Positions 34,409 to 44,395 of a DNA stretch of 59,984 bases are shown one piece after another. The notes under the pieces were generated by a model. The model saw nothing but the letters and a program-made list of their open reading frames with translations, searched no databases and was not told the DNA's origin. The stretch lies in assembly GCA_964371715.1 (NCBI GenBank), contig CAYJNO010000011.1, positions 1-59,984 of the forward strand, given 5' to 3'. The DNA comes from CAYJNO01 sp964371715. GTDB taxonomy: Bacteria > Bacillota_I > Bacilli_A > Erysipelotrichales > Erysipelotrichaceae. Both the position numbers and the translations under genes were made by a program. Numbering within the stretch: position 1 is the stretch's first letter; each line of letters begins with the position of its first letter.

Positions 34409-34963
34409 ATGTCTAAGAAATTTGTATGTACAGTATGTGGATACGTTCACGAAGGTGAAATGGCACCAGAAAGCTGCCCACTTTGTAAAGTAGGAGCTGA
34501 TAAATTTATGGAACAAGCAGCAGGAGAAAAAGTTTGGGCTGCTGAACATGTTATCGGAATTGCACAAGGTGCAAGAGAAGATATCATCGCTGATTTAAGA
34601 GCTAACTTTGAAGGTGAGTGTACTGAAGTTGGTATGTACTTAGCTATGTCAAGAGTTGCTCATAGAGAAGGTTACCCAGAAATCGGTTTATACTGGGAAA
34701 AAGCTGCTTTAGAAGAAGCAGAACATGCAGCTAAATTCGCTGAATTATTAGGTGAATGTGTAACAAGTTCAACTAAGAAAAACTTAGAATTAAGAATCGA
34801 AGCTGAATTTGGAGCTACATCTGGTAAATTTGATTTAGCTAAAAGAGCTAAAGAATTAAACTTAGATGCAATTCATGATACAGTTCATGAAATGGCAAAA
34901 GACGAAGCAAGACACGGTAAAGCATTCGAAGGTTTATTAGAAAGATATTTCTCAAACAAATAA
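34409..34963 (+). CDS. Reverse rubrerythrin (N-terminal rubredoxin domain)
   Basis: 184 aa. The rubredoxin-type Fe site is at the N terminus (FVCTVCGYVHEG and CPLCKVG), followed by a ferritin-like diiron domain (EGECTEVGMYLAMSR, EEAEHAAKFAE, DEARHGKAF). The domain order is the reverse of classical rubrerythrin and is known from clostridial H2O2/O2-reducing enzymes. It reduces peroxide in the cytosol with NADH-derived electrons. Codon use is that of a highly expressed gene; SD AAAGGAG. Confidence 0.95.
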   Translation: MSKKFVCTVCGYVHEGEMAPESCPLCKVGADKFMEQAAGEKVWAAEHVIGIAQGAREDIIADLRANFEGECTEVGMYLAMSRVAHREGYPEIGLYWEKAALEEAEHAAKFAELLGECVTSSTKKNLELRIEAEFGATSGKFDLAKRAKELNLDAIHDTVHEMAKDEARHGKAFEGLLERYFSNK

Positions 34964-34972
34964 ATAATTAAA

Positions 34973-35015
34973 AAGCTAATAATGAAGTGAACCACTTTAT
35001 TATTAGCCTTTTTTT
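34973..35015 (+). terminator. Terminator of perR-rubrerythrin
   Basis: A 15-bp stem, 34975-34989 with 34993-35007 (one G-T pair), 3-nt loop, followed by CTTTTTTT. Confidence 0.9.
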
Positions 35016-35721
35016 ACGTATAGCGACGATATTTGATAATCAAACGATCTTTCTTTGTACTTTTACTAATTCCATCATAGATAAACCTACCATAACCTCT
35101 TAAAGATATAATATCTCCTACTTTTACATTATAAGTTAGCTTATCATTAATGATTTGATTAATTTTTATATTTTGTTTTTTTATATGTTCTTGTGCAATT
35201 TTGCGTGAAGTATGCATAATACCAGCAGCAATGCTATCTAACCTTTCACTAGACACATTAGTTTCTAACTCCTCAAATTGTTGTTCATGACTATAATTTA
35301 CATCACTCACTTCAAATTTCAAATTTAGTTTATTTATTCTTGTTAAATTCTCTCTAATATCTTTGACTAAATGCTTCATAACATAGATACATATCATATT
35401 ATCTAAAATTAATATATCTCCAATTACTTCTTTTTGAAGATTTAATTTCATTAAGGCTCCATAAACATCTTGATGTCTAAGGTCTATAAAATTATTTTTA
35501 TAGTGTGAAACCATACATGCAATATTATTATTAACATCACCATTAAAGCCAATTAGTTTTTTTGTTGCATTTAAAGGTATTGTTGAGCTAATACAAACAT
35601 TTTTAAAATACTTAATAGCCAATGCATATTCCATTTCATTTAAAAATGTAGTTGTAATAAGTCGATTACTTTTTTGTGCTTGTTTTTTTAGATCATCTAA
35701 TCTTTCATATAATTCGTACAT
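35014..35721 (-). CDS. ylmH: YlmH-family S4-domain RNA-binding protein
   Basis: 235 aa. The N-terminal part has the YlmH pattern (TTTFLNEMEYALA, VNNNIACMVSHYK, DVYGALMKLNL, IGDILILDN). The C-terminal S4 domain has SSERLDSIAAGIMHTSRKIAQEHI. In B. subtilis YlmH binds the 50S/peptidyl-tRNA and acts in ribosome-associated quality control. Usually it lies in the divIVA region; here it is alone. No clear ribosome site precedes ATG 35721. Confidence 0.9.
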   Translation of the reverse strand: MYELYERLDDLKKQAQKSNRLITTTFLNEMEYALAIKYFKNVCISSTIPLNATKKLIGFNGDVNNNIACMVSHYKNNFIDLRHQDVYGALMKLNLQKEVIGDILILDNMICIYVMKHLVKDIRENLTRINKLNLKFEVSDVNYSHEQQFEELETNVSSERLDSIAAGIMHTSRKIAQEHIKKQNIKINQIINDKLTYNVKVGDIISLRGYGRFIYDGISKSTKKDRLIIKYRRYT

Positions 35722-35759
35722 AAATTTATACTAACATAATTTAGATTTAAACTAAAATA

Positions 35760-36395
35760 TTATTTTACTAAATCTAAATATTCACCATAACCTTCAACTT
35801 CCATTTCATCTAATGGTATAAAGCGTAATGCAGCACTGTTAATACAATAACGTAAGCCACCACTTATTATAGGACCATCTTCAAAAACATGTCCTAAATG
35901 AATATCACTATTATTAGTTCTAATTTCTTCTCTAACCATACCATGAGAAACATCTAGTTTATTCATCAAAAGACGATCATCTATTGGTTTAGAAAACGAT
36001 GGCCATCCACAACCTGATTGGAATTTATCTTTAGAACTAAATAATGGTTGTTTAGTTAATATATCAATATAAATTCCCTTTTCCTCAGTATTATGATATT
36101 CATTAGTAAAAGGTGCTTCTGTTTTATTATCAAATATAACTCCTCTTTGTATACTTGTTAAGTCACGATAATCATTTTTATATTTAATTTCAAAATCATT
36201 ACTATTTAATAAATACACTTTATCTTTTATTTCAAATATACTTTCATATACATCAATTACTCTTGTAATATTTGAACTATTAATACCAATATATGCAATA
36301 CCTCTAATGAAACCAAATTCAATATCACTAATCACAATGTTATCTTTTAAATATTTAAAATATTCCTCTTCACTTGCTTTAATATATAACTTCAT
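35760..36395 (-). CDS. msrB: Peptide methionine-(R)-S-oxide reductase with N-terminal extension
   Basis: 211 aa. MsrB occupies about 78-211: SIQRGVIFDNKTEAPFTNEY, SGCGWPSFSKPI, HLGHVFEDGP, and catalytic Cys in GLRYCINSAALRF. The first ~77 residues are not part of standard MsrB and show no motif I recognise; they might derive from an MsrA-MsrB fusion whose MsrA part was lost. The zinc CxxC pairs of form-1 MsrB are absent. Repairs oxidised methionine, fitting the neighbouring peroxide-defence genes. Confidence 0.93.
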   Translation of the reverse strand: MKLYIKASEEEYFKYLKDNIVISDIEFGFIRGIAYIGINSSNITRVIDVYESIFEIKDKVYLLNSNDFEIKYKNDYRDLTSIQRGVIFDNKTEAPFTNEYHNTEEKGIYIDILTKQPLFSSKDKFQSGCGWPSFSKPIDDRLLMNKLDVSHGMVREEIRTNNSDIHLGHVFEDGPIISGGLRYCINSAALRFIPLDEMEVEGYGEYLDLVK

Positions 36396-36491
36396 AAAAC
36401 CACTCCTATTTAGCCTTATTTTAACCTAATCTTAAAAAATATTGTAATATAATGACTTGATATAGTATAATGAATTTTCGAGGTAGAAAAT

Positions 36492-37052
36492 ATGAATTTT
36501 ATTAATGTTATTTTAATTGCAATTGGATTAAGTATAGATGCATGTACAGTCTGTACTTGTAACACACTAGTGTATAAACCTAGTAAATATTTTGGATTAA
36601 AACTAGCACTAAGCTTTGGATTTTTTCAATTTATAATGCCTTTAATTGGTTATTATTTAATCAATTTAATTCCATTTGACATAATGGAATACACAAATAT
36701 CATCGCTTTTATTACACTTGTATTAATATCTATTAAAATGTTATATGATACGATTAATAGTAGTGATAGTGAAGATTGTAGCTTTTCAAACATTAGCATA
36801 ACTACAAATATTATTATTATTCAAGCAATATCAACAAGTATTGATGCCTTAAGTGTTGGAATAACATATAATTATTTAAATAGTGAGACAATAATCTATA
36901 TTTCATTATTTATAGGTATAATTACATTTGTTTTAAGTTTACTTGCTGTAAAGTTAGGAAAAATAATTGGAACAAAACTTAATAAACAAGCTGGTTATTT
37001 TGGTTCATTTATTCTACTTATGATTGCTGTCAAAATATTATTTGGTCTATAA
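36492..37052 (+). CDS. mntP: MntP-type manganese efflux protein
   Basis: 186 aa, six TM helices in two pseudo-repeats; GLSIDACTVC and STSIDALSVGI carry the paired acidic residues of the family. Exports Mn2+. SD CGAGG; a TATAAT lies close upstream, so there is no room for a Mn riboswitch leader. Confidence 0.9.
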   Translation: MNFINVILIAIGLSIDACTVCTCNTLVYKPSKYFGLKLALSFGFFQFIMPLIGYYLINLIPFDIMEYTNIIAFITLVLISIKMLYDTINSSDSEDCSFSNISITTNIIIIQAISTSIDALSVGITYNYLNSETIIYISLFIGIITFVLSLLAVKLGKIIGTKLNKQAGYFGSFILLMIAVKILFGL

Positions 37053-37078
37053 AAAAAGTGATAAATCACTTATCACTT
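37051..37078 (-). terminator. Terminator after recD2
   Basis: AAGTGATA / TATCACTT stem (37056-37063, 37071-37078), followed on the minus strand by T7. It overlaps the recD2 stop codon. Confidence 0.75.
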
Positions 37079-39230
37079 ATGTATTAGTTAATAGAGATAC
37101 AAGTCTTGTATCTCTTTTTATATCTTCTTTTTGACAAATATTTATAAAATTTCTTTTATCTCCAATAATAATCAACGATTTTTTTGCTCTTGTAATTGCG
37201 GTATAAATCAATTTTTTTGATATAAAATGATTTGCTTGATCATTTAAAACTAAGATAACAATTGGATATTCACTACCCTGAGATTTATGAATCGACATAC
37301 AATATGCATGGGTAATCCTATCAAACGTTTCATTAGTATACTCAACATAGTTTCCATCAAAGTTAATTACAAATCGTAATTTATTATCATGCGCTTCACT
37401 TGGTAAGATAATTTCTTCTAATATTCCAATATCACCATTATAAACATCATCATCTGGCTGATTTTTAAGTTGTAAAATACGATCATTTTCTTTAAATGTA
37501 AACATCCCTACTTTTGCTTCTTTTTTTGTTGGCTCACTTTTATTAAATTCCTTTTGAAGTGTATTATTTAAATTATCAATTCCAAGTGTACCACGATAAA
37601 TAGGACTTAATACTTGTATATCATTGAAAGTATACCCTTTATCTAATGCTAACTTAATAATATTTTTTATTTGCTCTAAAGCATCATGTTGATTAAAATT
37701 ATAAAACCTAACATCATTATATTCTTCATCAAATAACTCTAATTTTTTATTTACTTTACCAGCAAGATTAATAATATCACTACCCTCTTTTTGACGATAA
37801 ACATTATCTAATATTGTTGTATTAAAACAATTAGAAGCAATTAAATCATCCAAGATTTGTCCAGGAGCAACCGATGGTAATTGATCTTTATCACCTAATA
37901 TACATATTTTCTTAACTTTGTGTGAAGCCTTTAATAAGTTATAAAATAAATATGAATCAATCATCGATCCTTCATCTATTATAAGTACATCAAAATCTAT
38001 TGGGTCATCTTCACCTTTAGTAAATTTATTATTTTCCATATTATACATCAACAAGGAATGTATCGTTGTAGCATTAACTTCACATAATTCCTTTAATCTT
38101 TTACTAGCTCTTCCAGTTGGTGCTATGCATGTAATACTATTATTTGGGTAAATTTCTTTAAATATATCTACCATCGCTTTTACTACAGTTGTTTTACCAG
38201 TTCCAGGACCTCCTGTTATTATTGAAAAATCACTGGTAAAGAAATTAGTAATAGCTACTTTTTGTAATTCACTATATTCTATATTTAACTTTACTTGCTG
38301 TACATTTAAATAATGTGTTATCAAATCATTATTAACAGGTTCAAGTTTTGAAACAGGAAAGTTTAATAAATAATTTGCACTATAGTATTCCGATGTAAAT
38401 TGTGTATGATGATAAACATCATCTGAAACTTTAGTTAAATACTTATTTGTAATTGCAGCGTTTAAAGCTAAATCAAAACTTACTTCATCCATATATTTTA
38501 CCGCATAATTTTCAACTTCTTGTATTGAGATATATGTCGATCCTGTATTCATAGATTTTTCCATTACTAACGAAACCAATAAGGCTTCATTCTTTTTTAT
38601 ATCCTCTACTTCATCTTTCATTTGATTTGCTAAAGCATTTGCAGTTTTAAAACCTATACCTGGTACATCGTAAACTAACTGATATGGGTTTTTACTTAAA
38701 ATATCTATAGCATTAGCACCATAGATAAAATTGATTTTATTAATTTGATTATATGATAATCCTAACAAAGAAAAATGTTCTAAATTTTGAGCAAATTCAT
38801 CTATATCTAAACTTATGTTTTCAAGTATTGTTTCTTTTTTTTCATCATTTAAAAACATTAAGCTGTTTAATATTGAATTATCTTCTCGTATTTTATTTAA
38901 GCAATCTTCACCCAACGCTTCGACAATCATTTTTGCAGTTTTTTTACCAATTCCTTTAAACTGTGGTGAGGATAAATATTTTATAATCATATCATCATCT
39001 TCTGGCATTACAACTTGACAATGATTAACCTGGAATTGCATTCCATATTTTTTATGTTCTGTATAAAAACCACTTAATTCATATAATAAATCCTTGCTTA
39101 CATCAGGAATATTACCTACAACAACAATTGTTTTTTCATTTCTTTCATATAATTTAAAATTGCAGATTGCATAATCTGCACTTCTAAACTTTTCAAATTG
39201 AAAATGACCTTTTATGATTTCATTTTCCAT
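37077..39230 (-). CDS. recD2: RecD2-type SF1 DNA helicase
   Basis: 717 aa. An N-terminal OB-like region and helix-hairpin-helix repeats (about 80-210) precede the SF1B helicase core: Walker A GGPGTGKTT, Walker B LIIDEGSMID, GDKDQLPSV, and CMSIHKSQGSEYP near the C terminus. A 5'-3' helicase in repair, working without RecBC. It begins six bases after mnmA. Confidence 0.95.
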   Translation of the reverse strand: MENEIIKGHFQFEKFRSADYAICNFKLYERNEKTIVVVGNIPDVSKDLLYELSGFYTEHKKYGMQFQVNHCQVVMPEDDDMIIKYLSSPQFKGIGKKTAKMIVEALGEDCLNKIREDNSILNSLMFLNDEKKETILENISLDIDEFAQNLEHFSLLGLSYNQINKINFIYGANAIDILSKNPYQLVYDVPGIGFKTANALANQMKDEVEDIKKNEALLVSLVMEKSMNTGSTYISIQEVENYAVKYMDEVSFDLALNAAITNKYLTKVSDDVYHHTQFTSEYYSANYLLNFPVSKLEPVNNDLITHYLNVQQVKLNIEYSELQKVAITNFFTSDFSIITGGPGTGKTTVVKAMVDIFKEIYPNNSITCIAPTGRASKRLKELCEVNATTIHSLLMYNMENNKFTKGEDDPIDFDVLIIDEGSMIDSYLFYNLLKASHKVKKICILGDKDQLPSVAPGQILDDLIASNCFNTTILDNVYRQKEGSDIINLAGKVNKKLELFDEEYNDVRFYNFNQHDALEQIKNIIKLALDKGYTFNDIQVLSPIYRGTLGIDNLNNTLQKEFNKSEPTKKEAKVGMFTFKENDRILQLKNQPDDDVYNGDIGILEEIILPSEAHDNKLRFVINFDGNYVEYTNETFDRITHAYCMSIHKSQGSEYPIVILVLNDQANHFISKKLIYTAITRAKKSLIIIGDKRNFINICQKEDIKRDTRLVSLLTNT

Positions 39231-39235
39231 GTTTT

Positions 39236-40390
39236 TTAATCCTTAAAAGTTGCTAATTTATCTTTAATTAAATCTTTTTTATTTTTACCGTCTAAATAAA
39301 TTTCATCAATAACTCCACCACCAAGGCATAATCTATCTTTATAGAAGACTGCAGATTGTCCAAGTGTTACAGCATCAACTCCATTAGGATACTTAACTAA
39401 TATTGTTGTATCTGTTAAAAATTTTATTGTTACCGGTATATCTTTTTGACGATATCTAAATTTGCAAGTTACATCATGTTCAATTGTTTTATCTATATCA
39501 ACTAAGACATTTACACCACTAACTAAACAAGAATCACTTTTAATCCAATATTGGTCTGTTGCTTTAGTAACATATAAGATATTATCGTAAACATCTTTAT
39601 CTATAACCATGACAGGCTCTTTTAATCCACCGATTCCAAGACCTTTTCTTTGTCCGATTGTATAGTAAAATACTCCATCATGTTTAGCAATTTCTTCATT
39701 AGTATCTATATCAATTATTCTACCACTTTTTGCAGGTAAATAGTTGTTTAAAAATTCTTTAAAATTTCTTTCACCAATAAAGCAAACACCCGTTGAATCT
39801 TTCTTTTTCGCTATACTTAAATCTAATTCTAAAGCTAATTTTCTAACTAAAGCTTTATCAATATCACCTAGTGGAAATAAAGTTTTAGTTAATGCATCAT
39901 AAGGGATTTGACATAGAAAATATGATTGGTCTTTATTTTCATCTGCTCCTTTATACATATATGATTTTCCATCTTCATGGACAACTTTAGCGTAATGTCC
40001 CATTGCTATTGCATCAAAACCTTTTTTCATTGCAAAGTCAAAGAAACTTTTAAATTTAATATACTTATTACATAAAATATCAGGGTTTGGTGTATACCCT
40101 TTAGTGTAATCAGCTAAAAAGCTTTCAAATACATAATCCCAATACTCTTTAATAAAATCCATTCTTAATAATGGTAACCCTAATGAATCTGCAACGCTCT
40201 TTGCATCGTTGTAGTCCTGTTCTTGCGGACATATATAATCATTTAATGTGGGATTTCCTTTGATATCGTTATTAAGTGTTGAATCCCAATTTCGCATAAA
40301 AAGACATGAAACCTCATGTCCTTGTTCTTTTAATAAATGTGCAGCTATTGCCGAATCAACTCCACCTGATAAACCTACTAATACTTTCAT
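39236..40390 (-). CDS. mnmA: tRNA-specific 2-thiouridylase MnmA
   Basis: 384 aa, normal length. PP-loop LSGGVDSA, first catalytic Cys in NPDILCNKYIKF and second in STGVCFIGER are intact. Puts sulphur on U34 of tRNA Lys, Glu and Gln. The next gene in line is recD2. Confidence 0.96.
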   Translation of the reverse strand: MKVLVGLSGGVDSAIAAHLLKEQGHEVSCLFMRNWDSTLNNDIKGNPTLNDYICPQEQDYNDAKSVADSLGLPLLRMDFIKEYWDYVFESFLADYTKGYTPNPDILCNKYIKFKSFFDFAMKKGFDAIAMGHYAKVVHEDGKSYMYKGADENKDQSYFLCQIPYDALTKTLFPLGDIDKALVRKLALELDLSIAKKKDSTGVCFIGERNFKEFLNNYLPAKSGRIIDIDTNEEIAKHDGVFYYTIGQRKGLGIGGLKEPVMVIDKDVYDNILYVTKATDQYWIKSDSCLVSGVNVLVDIDKTIEHDVTCKFRYRQKDIPVTIKFLTDTTILVKYPNGVDAVTLGQSAVFYKDRLCLGGGVIDEIYLDGKNKKDLIKDKLATFKD

Positions 40391-40428
40391 AATTACCTAC
40401 CTATAATGTCTATTATAATAGATATAGT

Positions 40429-40815
40429 TTATACCTGCAAGCCTTCTCTTGAATCGCTTAATTTAGTTAACTTAGTTAAAGCGTCAATTTCTTCAGCATC
40501 ATAGCCGACTTGAAAAAAGTTCTCACTAACAATGATAGGTCTTCTCAAGATAGATGGGTTATCAATAACAAAGTTAATTAATTCATCTGTAGACATTAAA
40601 TCAATATCGTAATGTCCATTTAAAATAACTTTACTTCGCTTTGAAATTATATCATCACTGCCATTTTCCGTTCTTAAAAGAAGGTATTTAACCTCAGTTT
40701 TACTTAGAACAGTATTAAAAATATTTTTCTCTATATACATTAAATTATGGTTATTCAACCATGCTTTCACCTTACGACATGAAGCGCAACCTGGTGATGA
40801 GTACAATACTATCAT
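40429..40815 (-). CDS. spx: Spx-family redox-sensing transcription regulator
   Basis: 128 aa, ArsC/Spx thioredoxin-like fold. Redox switch C10-A-S-C13; RRPIIVSENFFQVGYDAEEI near the C terminus is characteristic. Spx binds the RNA polymerase alpha C-terminal domain under thiol stress. SD AAGGAGG; an extended -10 (TGTAATAAT) lies about 110 bp upstream, leaving a long leader with no recognised element. Confidence 0.88.
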   Translation of the reverse strand: MIVLYSSPGCASCRKVKAWLNNHNLMYIEKNIFNTVLSKTEVKYLLLRTENGSDDIISKRSKVILNGHYDIDLMSTDELINFVIDNPSILRRPIIVSENFFQVGYDAEEIDALTKLTKLSDSREGLQV

Positions 40816-41000
40816 AAATTACCTCCTTGTTTATCATTGTTCCTATAAACATAAACAGTAATTTCCTCAAAGATTTAAGCTTTATATACAGAGCAAGACT
40901 TATATCTATGCTTATTATTACACTTTAATTAAAATTAAGCAATGATTTTCTTTAATATGTGTGTATTTGTCTATTTAGTTTGTTTGTTTTTACCAATCGA

Positions 41001-42101
41001 TTACACAATCGTATATAATTTGACTAAGATATCGTTTAATACTATTATTTTCTCTTTTTTACATCTTAAATATCCATTTACTACTTCTAAATTTGTATTT
41101 AATAGATCTTTGAATATATCATAATAATCATTTAATAAATCGATATCATATGTATTATTAAACTTTCTTAAGTCAATTCCTTCTAATAATCTTAAATTCA
41201 TCATTAAATGTTCAAATATAATATCAGTTTTATTTAACTCTTCAATTTCAAGTTCTGGTTTATTTATATCATTTATTTTACTATAACGAATATTATTAAT
41301 TTTACCACTAGCTCCACTTCCAATACCATAATAATCTTTATATTGCCAATATACTTTATTGTGATTAGATTCATAGCCTTTCTTTGCATAATTAGCAACT
41401 TCATACTGTTGATATCCAAGTTTTTCTAGTGTATCTCTTCCATCAAGGTAAAATGTTGCTTCATCAACCAATGATTCATATTTTATTTTACTAAAATATG
41501 TTCCTTCTTCAACAGTTAATGAATAAATTGAAAAATGTTTTACATTATCAAACTTACTTAAAGAGATAATATCATTGATAAATTGTTTATTTGTTAATTC
41601 ATTAAAACCATATATTAAATCTATACTTATATTATTAAAGTCATATTTAGCTAATGTATTTAAAGCTTTAAACACAGTTTCTTTAGTATGTTTACGATTA
41701 GTTAACTTTAAAATCTTTTCATCTAAGCTTTGTACGCCTAGTGATAATCTATTTATATTATATTTCTTTAACAACTTACATAGATCATAATTAATATTTT
41801 CAATATTACTTTCTATAGTATACTCCACAACATCATAACTATATGGTTTTAATAACAATAATACTTCTTCTAATTGGTTTAATGATAAAGCAGTTGGTGT
41901 ACCTCCGCCTATATATATTGTTTTTAATTTTTTGTTTTCTACTTCACTATTTATTTCTTTTTTTATATTTTCAAAGAAATTATAAAAAAATGATTCATTA
42001 TAAATCATTTTCTTAAAATCACAATAGTGACATATAGTTTTACAAAATGGTATGTGCAGATATAATGCATCTGCACTTCCTACTATTTTGTTATTCATCA
42101 T
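41001..42101 (-). CDS. hemW: HemW-like radical SAM protein
   Basis: 366 aa. Radical SAM motif CKTICHYC near residue 20; YIGGGTPTAL, SLGVQSLDEKIL and DLIYGFNELT match HemW. HemW binds haem and acts as a haem chaperone or insertase rather than as coproporphyrinogen oxidase. It overlaps lepA by 11 bp, the conserved lepA-hemW pair. No haem-biosynthesis gene is in view. Confidence 0.93.
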   Translation of the reverse strand: MMNNKIVGSADALYLHIPFCKTICHYCDFKKMIYNESFFYNFFENIKKEINSEVENKKLKTIYIGGGTPTALSLNQLEEVLLLLKPYSYDVVEYTIESNIENINYDLCKLLKKYNINRLSLGVQSLDEKILKLTNRKHTKETVFKALNTLAKYDFNNISIDLIYGFNELTNKQFINDIISLSKFDNVKHFSIYSLTVEEGTYFSKIKYESLVDEATFYLDGRDTLEKLGYQQYEVANYAKKGYESNHNKVYWQYKDYYGIGSGASGKINNIRYSKINDINKPELEIEELNKTDIIFEHLMMNLRLLEGIDLRKFNNTYDIDLLNDYYDIFKDLLNTNLEVVNGYLRCKKEKIIVLNDILVKLYTIV

Positions 42102-43893
42102 TTAGTGCTAAAACTGCAATGAATGCTTCTTGAGGTATCTCAACAGACCCTACAGCTTTCATACGTTTTTTCCCTTCTTTTTGCTTCTCTAATAATTTTT
42201 TCTTACGAGAAACATCTCCACCATAACATTTGGCTAATACATTTTTTCTTAAGGCTTTTATGTTAGTTCTTGCAATTACTTTATTATTAATACTTGCTTG
42301 TACAGGTATTTCAAACTGTTGTTGAGGAATTAAATCTTTTAATTTAATTGTGATTGCATTACCACGATAGTATGCAAAGTCACGATGTACAATTGTACTT
42401 AAAGCATCGACAATTTCACCATTTAACAAGATATCCATCTTAACTAGTTTACTTTCTTGGTATCCATCTAATTCATAATCAAATGATGCATATCCTTTTG
42501 ATACTGATTTTAGTTTATCAAAATAATCAAACACGATTTCTGATAAAGGTAATTTATAAACTAATGAGTTTCTAGTATCATCAATATAATCCATACTTAC
42601 ATAAATACCACGTTTCTTTTGTGATAGTTCCATAACTGGACCAACATATGTATTAGGCACAAGAATTGTAGCGTGTACATACGGTTCTTCAACTCTTTGG
42701 ATTTTTTGTGGAACAGGCATAAATGCAGGGTTATCAATCTTAATCATAGTTCCATCTGTTAAATAACAATGATATACAACACTTGGAGCTGTTGCAATTA
42801 AACCAATACCATATTCTCTTTCAATACGTTCTTGAATAACATCCATATGTAATAAACCCAAGAATCCACAACGATATCCAAATCCTAGTGCTTGTGAAGA
42901 CTCAGCTTCAAACTCTAATGAAGCATCATTTAACTTTAATTTTTCTAAAGCATCTCTCAAGTCATTATAATCATTATTATCAGTTGGATAAAGACCACAA
43001 TATACCATTGGATTTAATTTACGATACCCACCTAATGCTTCTTTTGTCGGTCTTAATGCATTGGTTACAGTATCACCAACGTTTACATCTGCACATGATT
43101 TAATTGCTGCACAAAACCACCCTACTTCTCCTGTAACAAGTTCATCTTTTTTAACTTCTTTAGGATTTCTGATACCTACTTCAACTATTTCATATTCAGC
43201 TCCAGTAGCCATGAATTTAACTTTATCTTTTACTTTAATTTTGCCTTCTTTTACACAGACAAAAACAATTACTCCACGATATGTATCATAGACTGAATCA
43301 AAAACTAAAGCTTTTAATGGTGCATTAACGTCGCCACTTGGTGCAGGAACATTTTTAACTACTGATTCTAAGACATCAATAACATTCAGTCCACTTTTTG
43401 CACTAATTAAAGGCACTCCATCTGTATCTAAACCTATAACTGATTCAATTTCATGTTTTACACGATCAACATCTGCACTTGGTAAATCGATTTTATTTAT
43501 TACTGGCAAGATTTCTAAATTGTTATCTAATGCTAAATAAACATTAGCTAATGTTTGTGCTTCAATACCTTGGGCTGCATCAACTACTAAAACAGCTCCT
43601 TCACAAGCTGCAAGTGAACGAGATACTTCATATGTAAAATCAACATGACCTGGTGTATCTATTAAATGTAAAATATATTCTTCATTATCTGAGGCAATAT
43701 ACTTAAGTTGTACAGCATTAAGTTTTATTGTAATGCCTCTTTCTCTTTCAAGTTCTAAAGAGTCTAAAATTTGTTCTTTCATCTCTCTTAACTCTACTGT
43801 TTTTGTCATCTCTAAAATACGATCGGCTAAAGTAGATTTACCATGATCAATATGGGCGATGATTGAAAAATTTCTTATGTTTGACTGTTTCAT
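42091..43893 (-). CDS. lepA: Elongation factor 4 (back-translocase) LepA
   Basis: 600 aa, standard. GTPase motifs AHIDHGKS, DTPGHVDF and NKIDLPSA, and the LepA-specific C-terminal region NVLAKCYGGDVSRKKKLLEKQ in the usual place. Remodels stalled ribosomes. SD AAGGAG. Confidence 0.97.
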   Translation of the reverse strand: MKQSNIRNFSIIAHIDHGKSTLADRILEMTKTVELREMKEQILDSLELERERGITIKLNAVQLKYIASDNEEYILHLIDTPGHVDFTYEVSRSLAACEGAVLVVDAAQGIEAQTLANVYLALDNNLEILPVINKIDLPSADVDRVKHEIESVIGLDTDGVPLISAKSGLNVIDVLESVVKNVPAPSGDVNAPLKALVFDSVYDTYRGVIVFVCVKEGKIKVKDKVKFMATGAEYEIVEVGIRNPKEVKKDELVTGEVGWFCAAIKSCADVNVGDTVTNALRPTKEALGGYRKLNPMVYCGLYPTDNNDYNDLRDALEKLKLNDASLEFEAESSQALGFGYRCGFLGLLHMDVIQERIEREYGIGLIATAPSVVYHCYLTDGTMIKIDNPAFMPVPQKIQRVEEPYVHATILVPNTYVGPVMELSQKKRGIYVSMDYIDDTRNSLVYKLPLSEIVFDYFDKLKSVSKGYASFDYELDGYQESKLVKMDILLNGEIVDALSTIVHRDFAYYRGNAITIKLKDLIPQQQFEIPVQASINNKVIARTNIKALRKNVLAKCYGGDVSRKKKLLEKQKEGKKRMKAVGSVEIPQEAFIAVLALNDE

Positions 43894-43909
43894 CCTTACT
43901 CCTTATAAA

Positions 43910-44395
43910 CTATTGTCCTTTAAATATTGATTTAAAAGGCTTATAAATTAATGAAGCTATTATAACACAAATTACTGCTTGTGGAAAATTATAACTTACA
44001 GATAATATAAAGTATTCAATATTTGATGTCAGCATTATATCTGCTAAACCATAACCTATTAGCATTACTATTGCTGCACTGATAAAGGCTAACCAGTGAT
44101 TTTTAAATTTTTTGATTATAATATAAGCACAAAGTGCTTCAAATCCCTTGATAAAAAAAGTGAAAAATGCATAATTTGCATAACCTAAAGCAAAATCTGC
44201 CATCATCGTTGAAACACCTGCAATAAAAAAAGCTAATGGACCACCCATTACTGAAGCAACTAACATTACCATTACATCAGATAAATTAATATATCCAAGT
44301 GCCATCGGTAAAGGAAAACTAGCTGTTATTGTTACAATAAAGGTAACGGCTATAAAAAATGCTGATAAAACAATTTTATTTGTTGTCATTTTCAT
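43910..44395 (-). CDS. ECF transporter S-component (riboflavin/folate-type fold family)
   Basis: 161 aa with five to six TM helices. ALGYINLSDVMVMLVAS, then MADFALGYANYAFFTFFIKGFEAL, is typical of the PF07155-type S-components. Substrate unknown (a vitamin or precursor). It overlaps fmt by 20 bp; no energising module nearby. Confidence 0.8.
   Translation of the reverse strand: MKMTTNKIVLSAFFIAVTFIVTITASFPLPMALGYINLSDVMVMLVASVMGGPLAFFIAGVSTMMADFALGYANYAFFTFFIKGFEALCAYIIIKKFKNHWLAFISAAIVMLIGYGLADIMLTSNIEYFILSVSYNFPQAVICVIIASLIYKPFKSIFKGQ

Noticed and set aside
36420..36491. Manganese (yybP-ykoY) riboswitch before mntP
   Set aside because: The promoter lies too close to the start codon to leave room for an aptamer.
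40816..41000. Riboswitch or small RNA in the spx leader/intergenic region
   Set aside because: Only a plausible promoter and ribosome site were seen; no conserved aptamer blocks or stable hairpin with T run.
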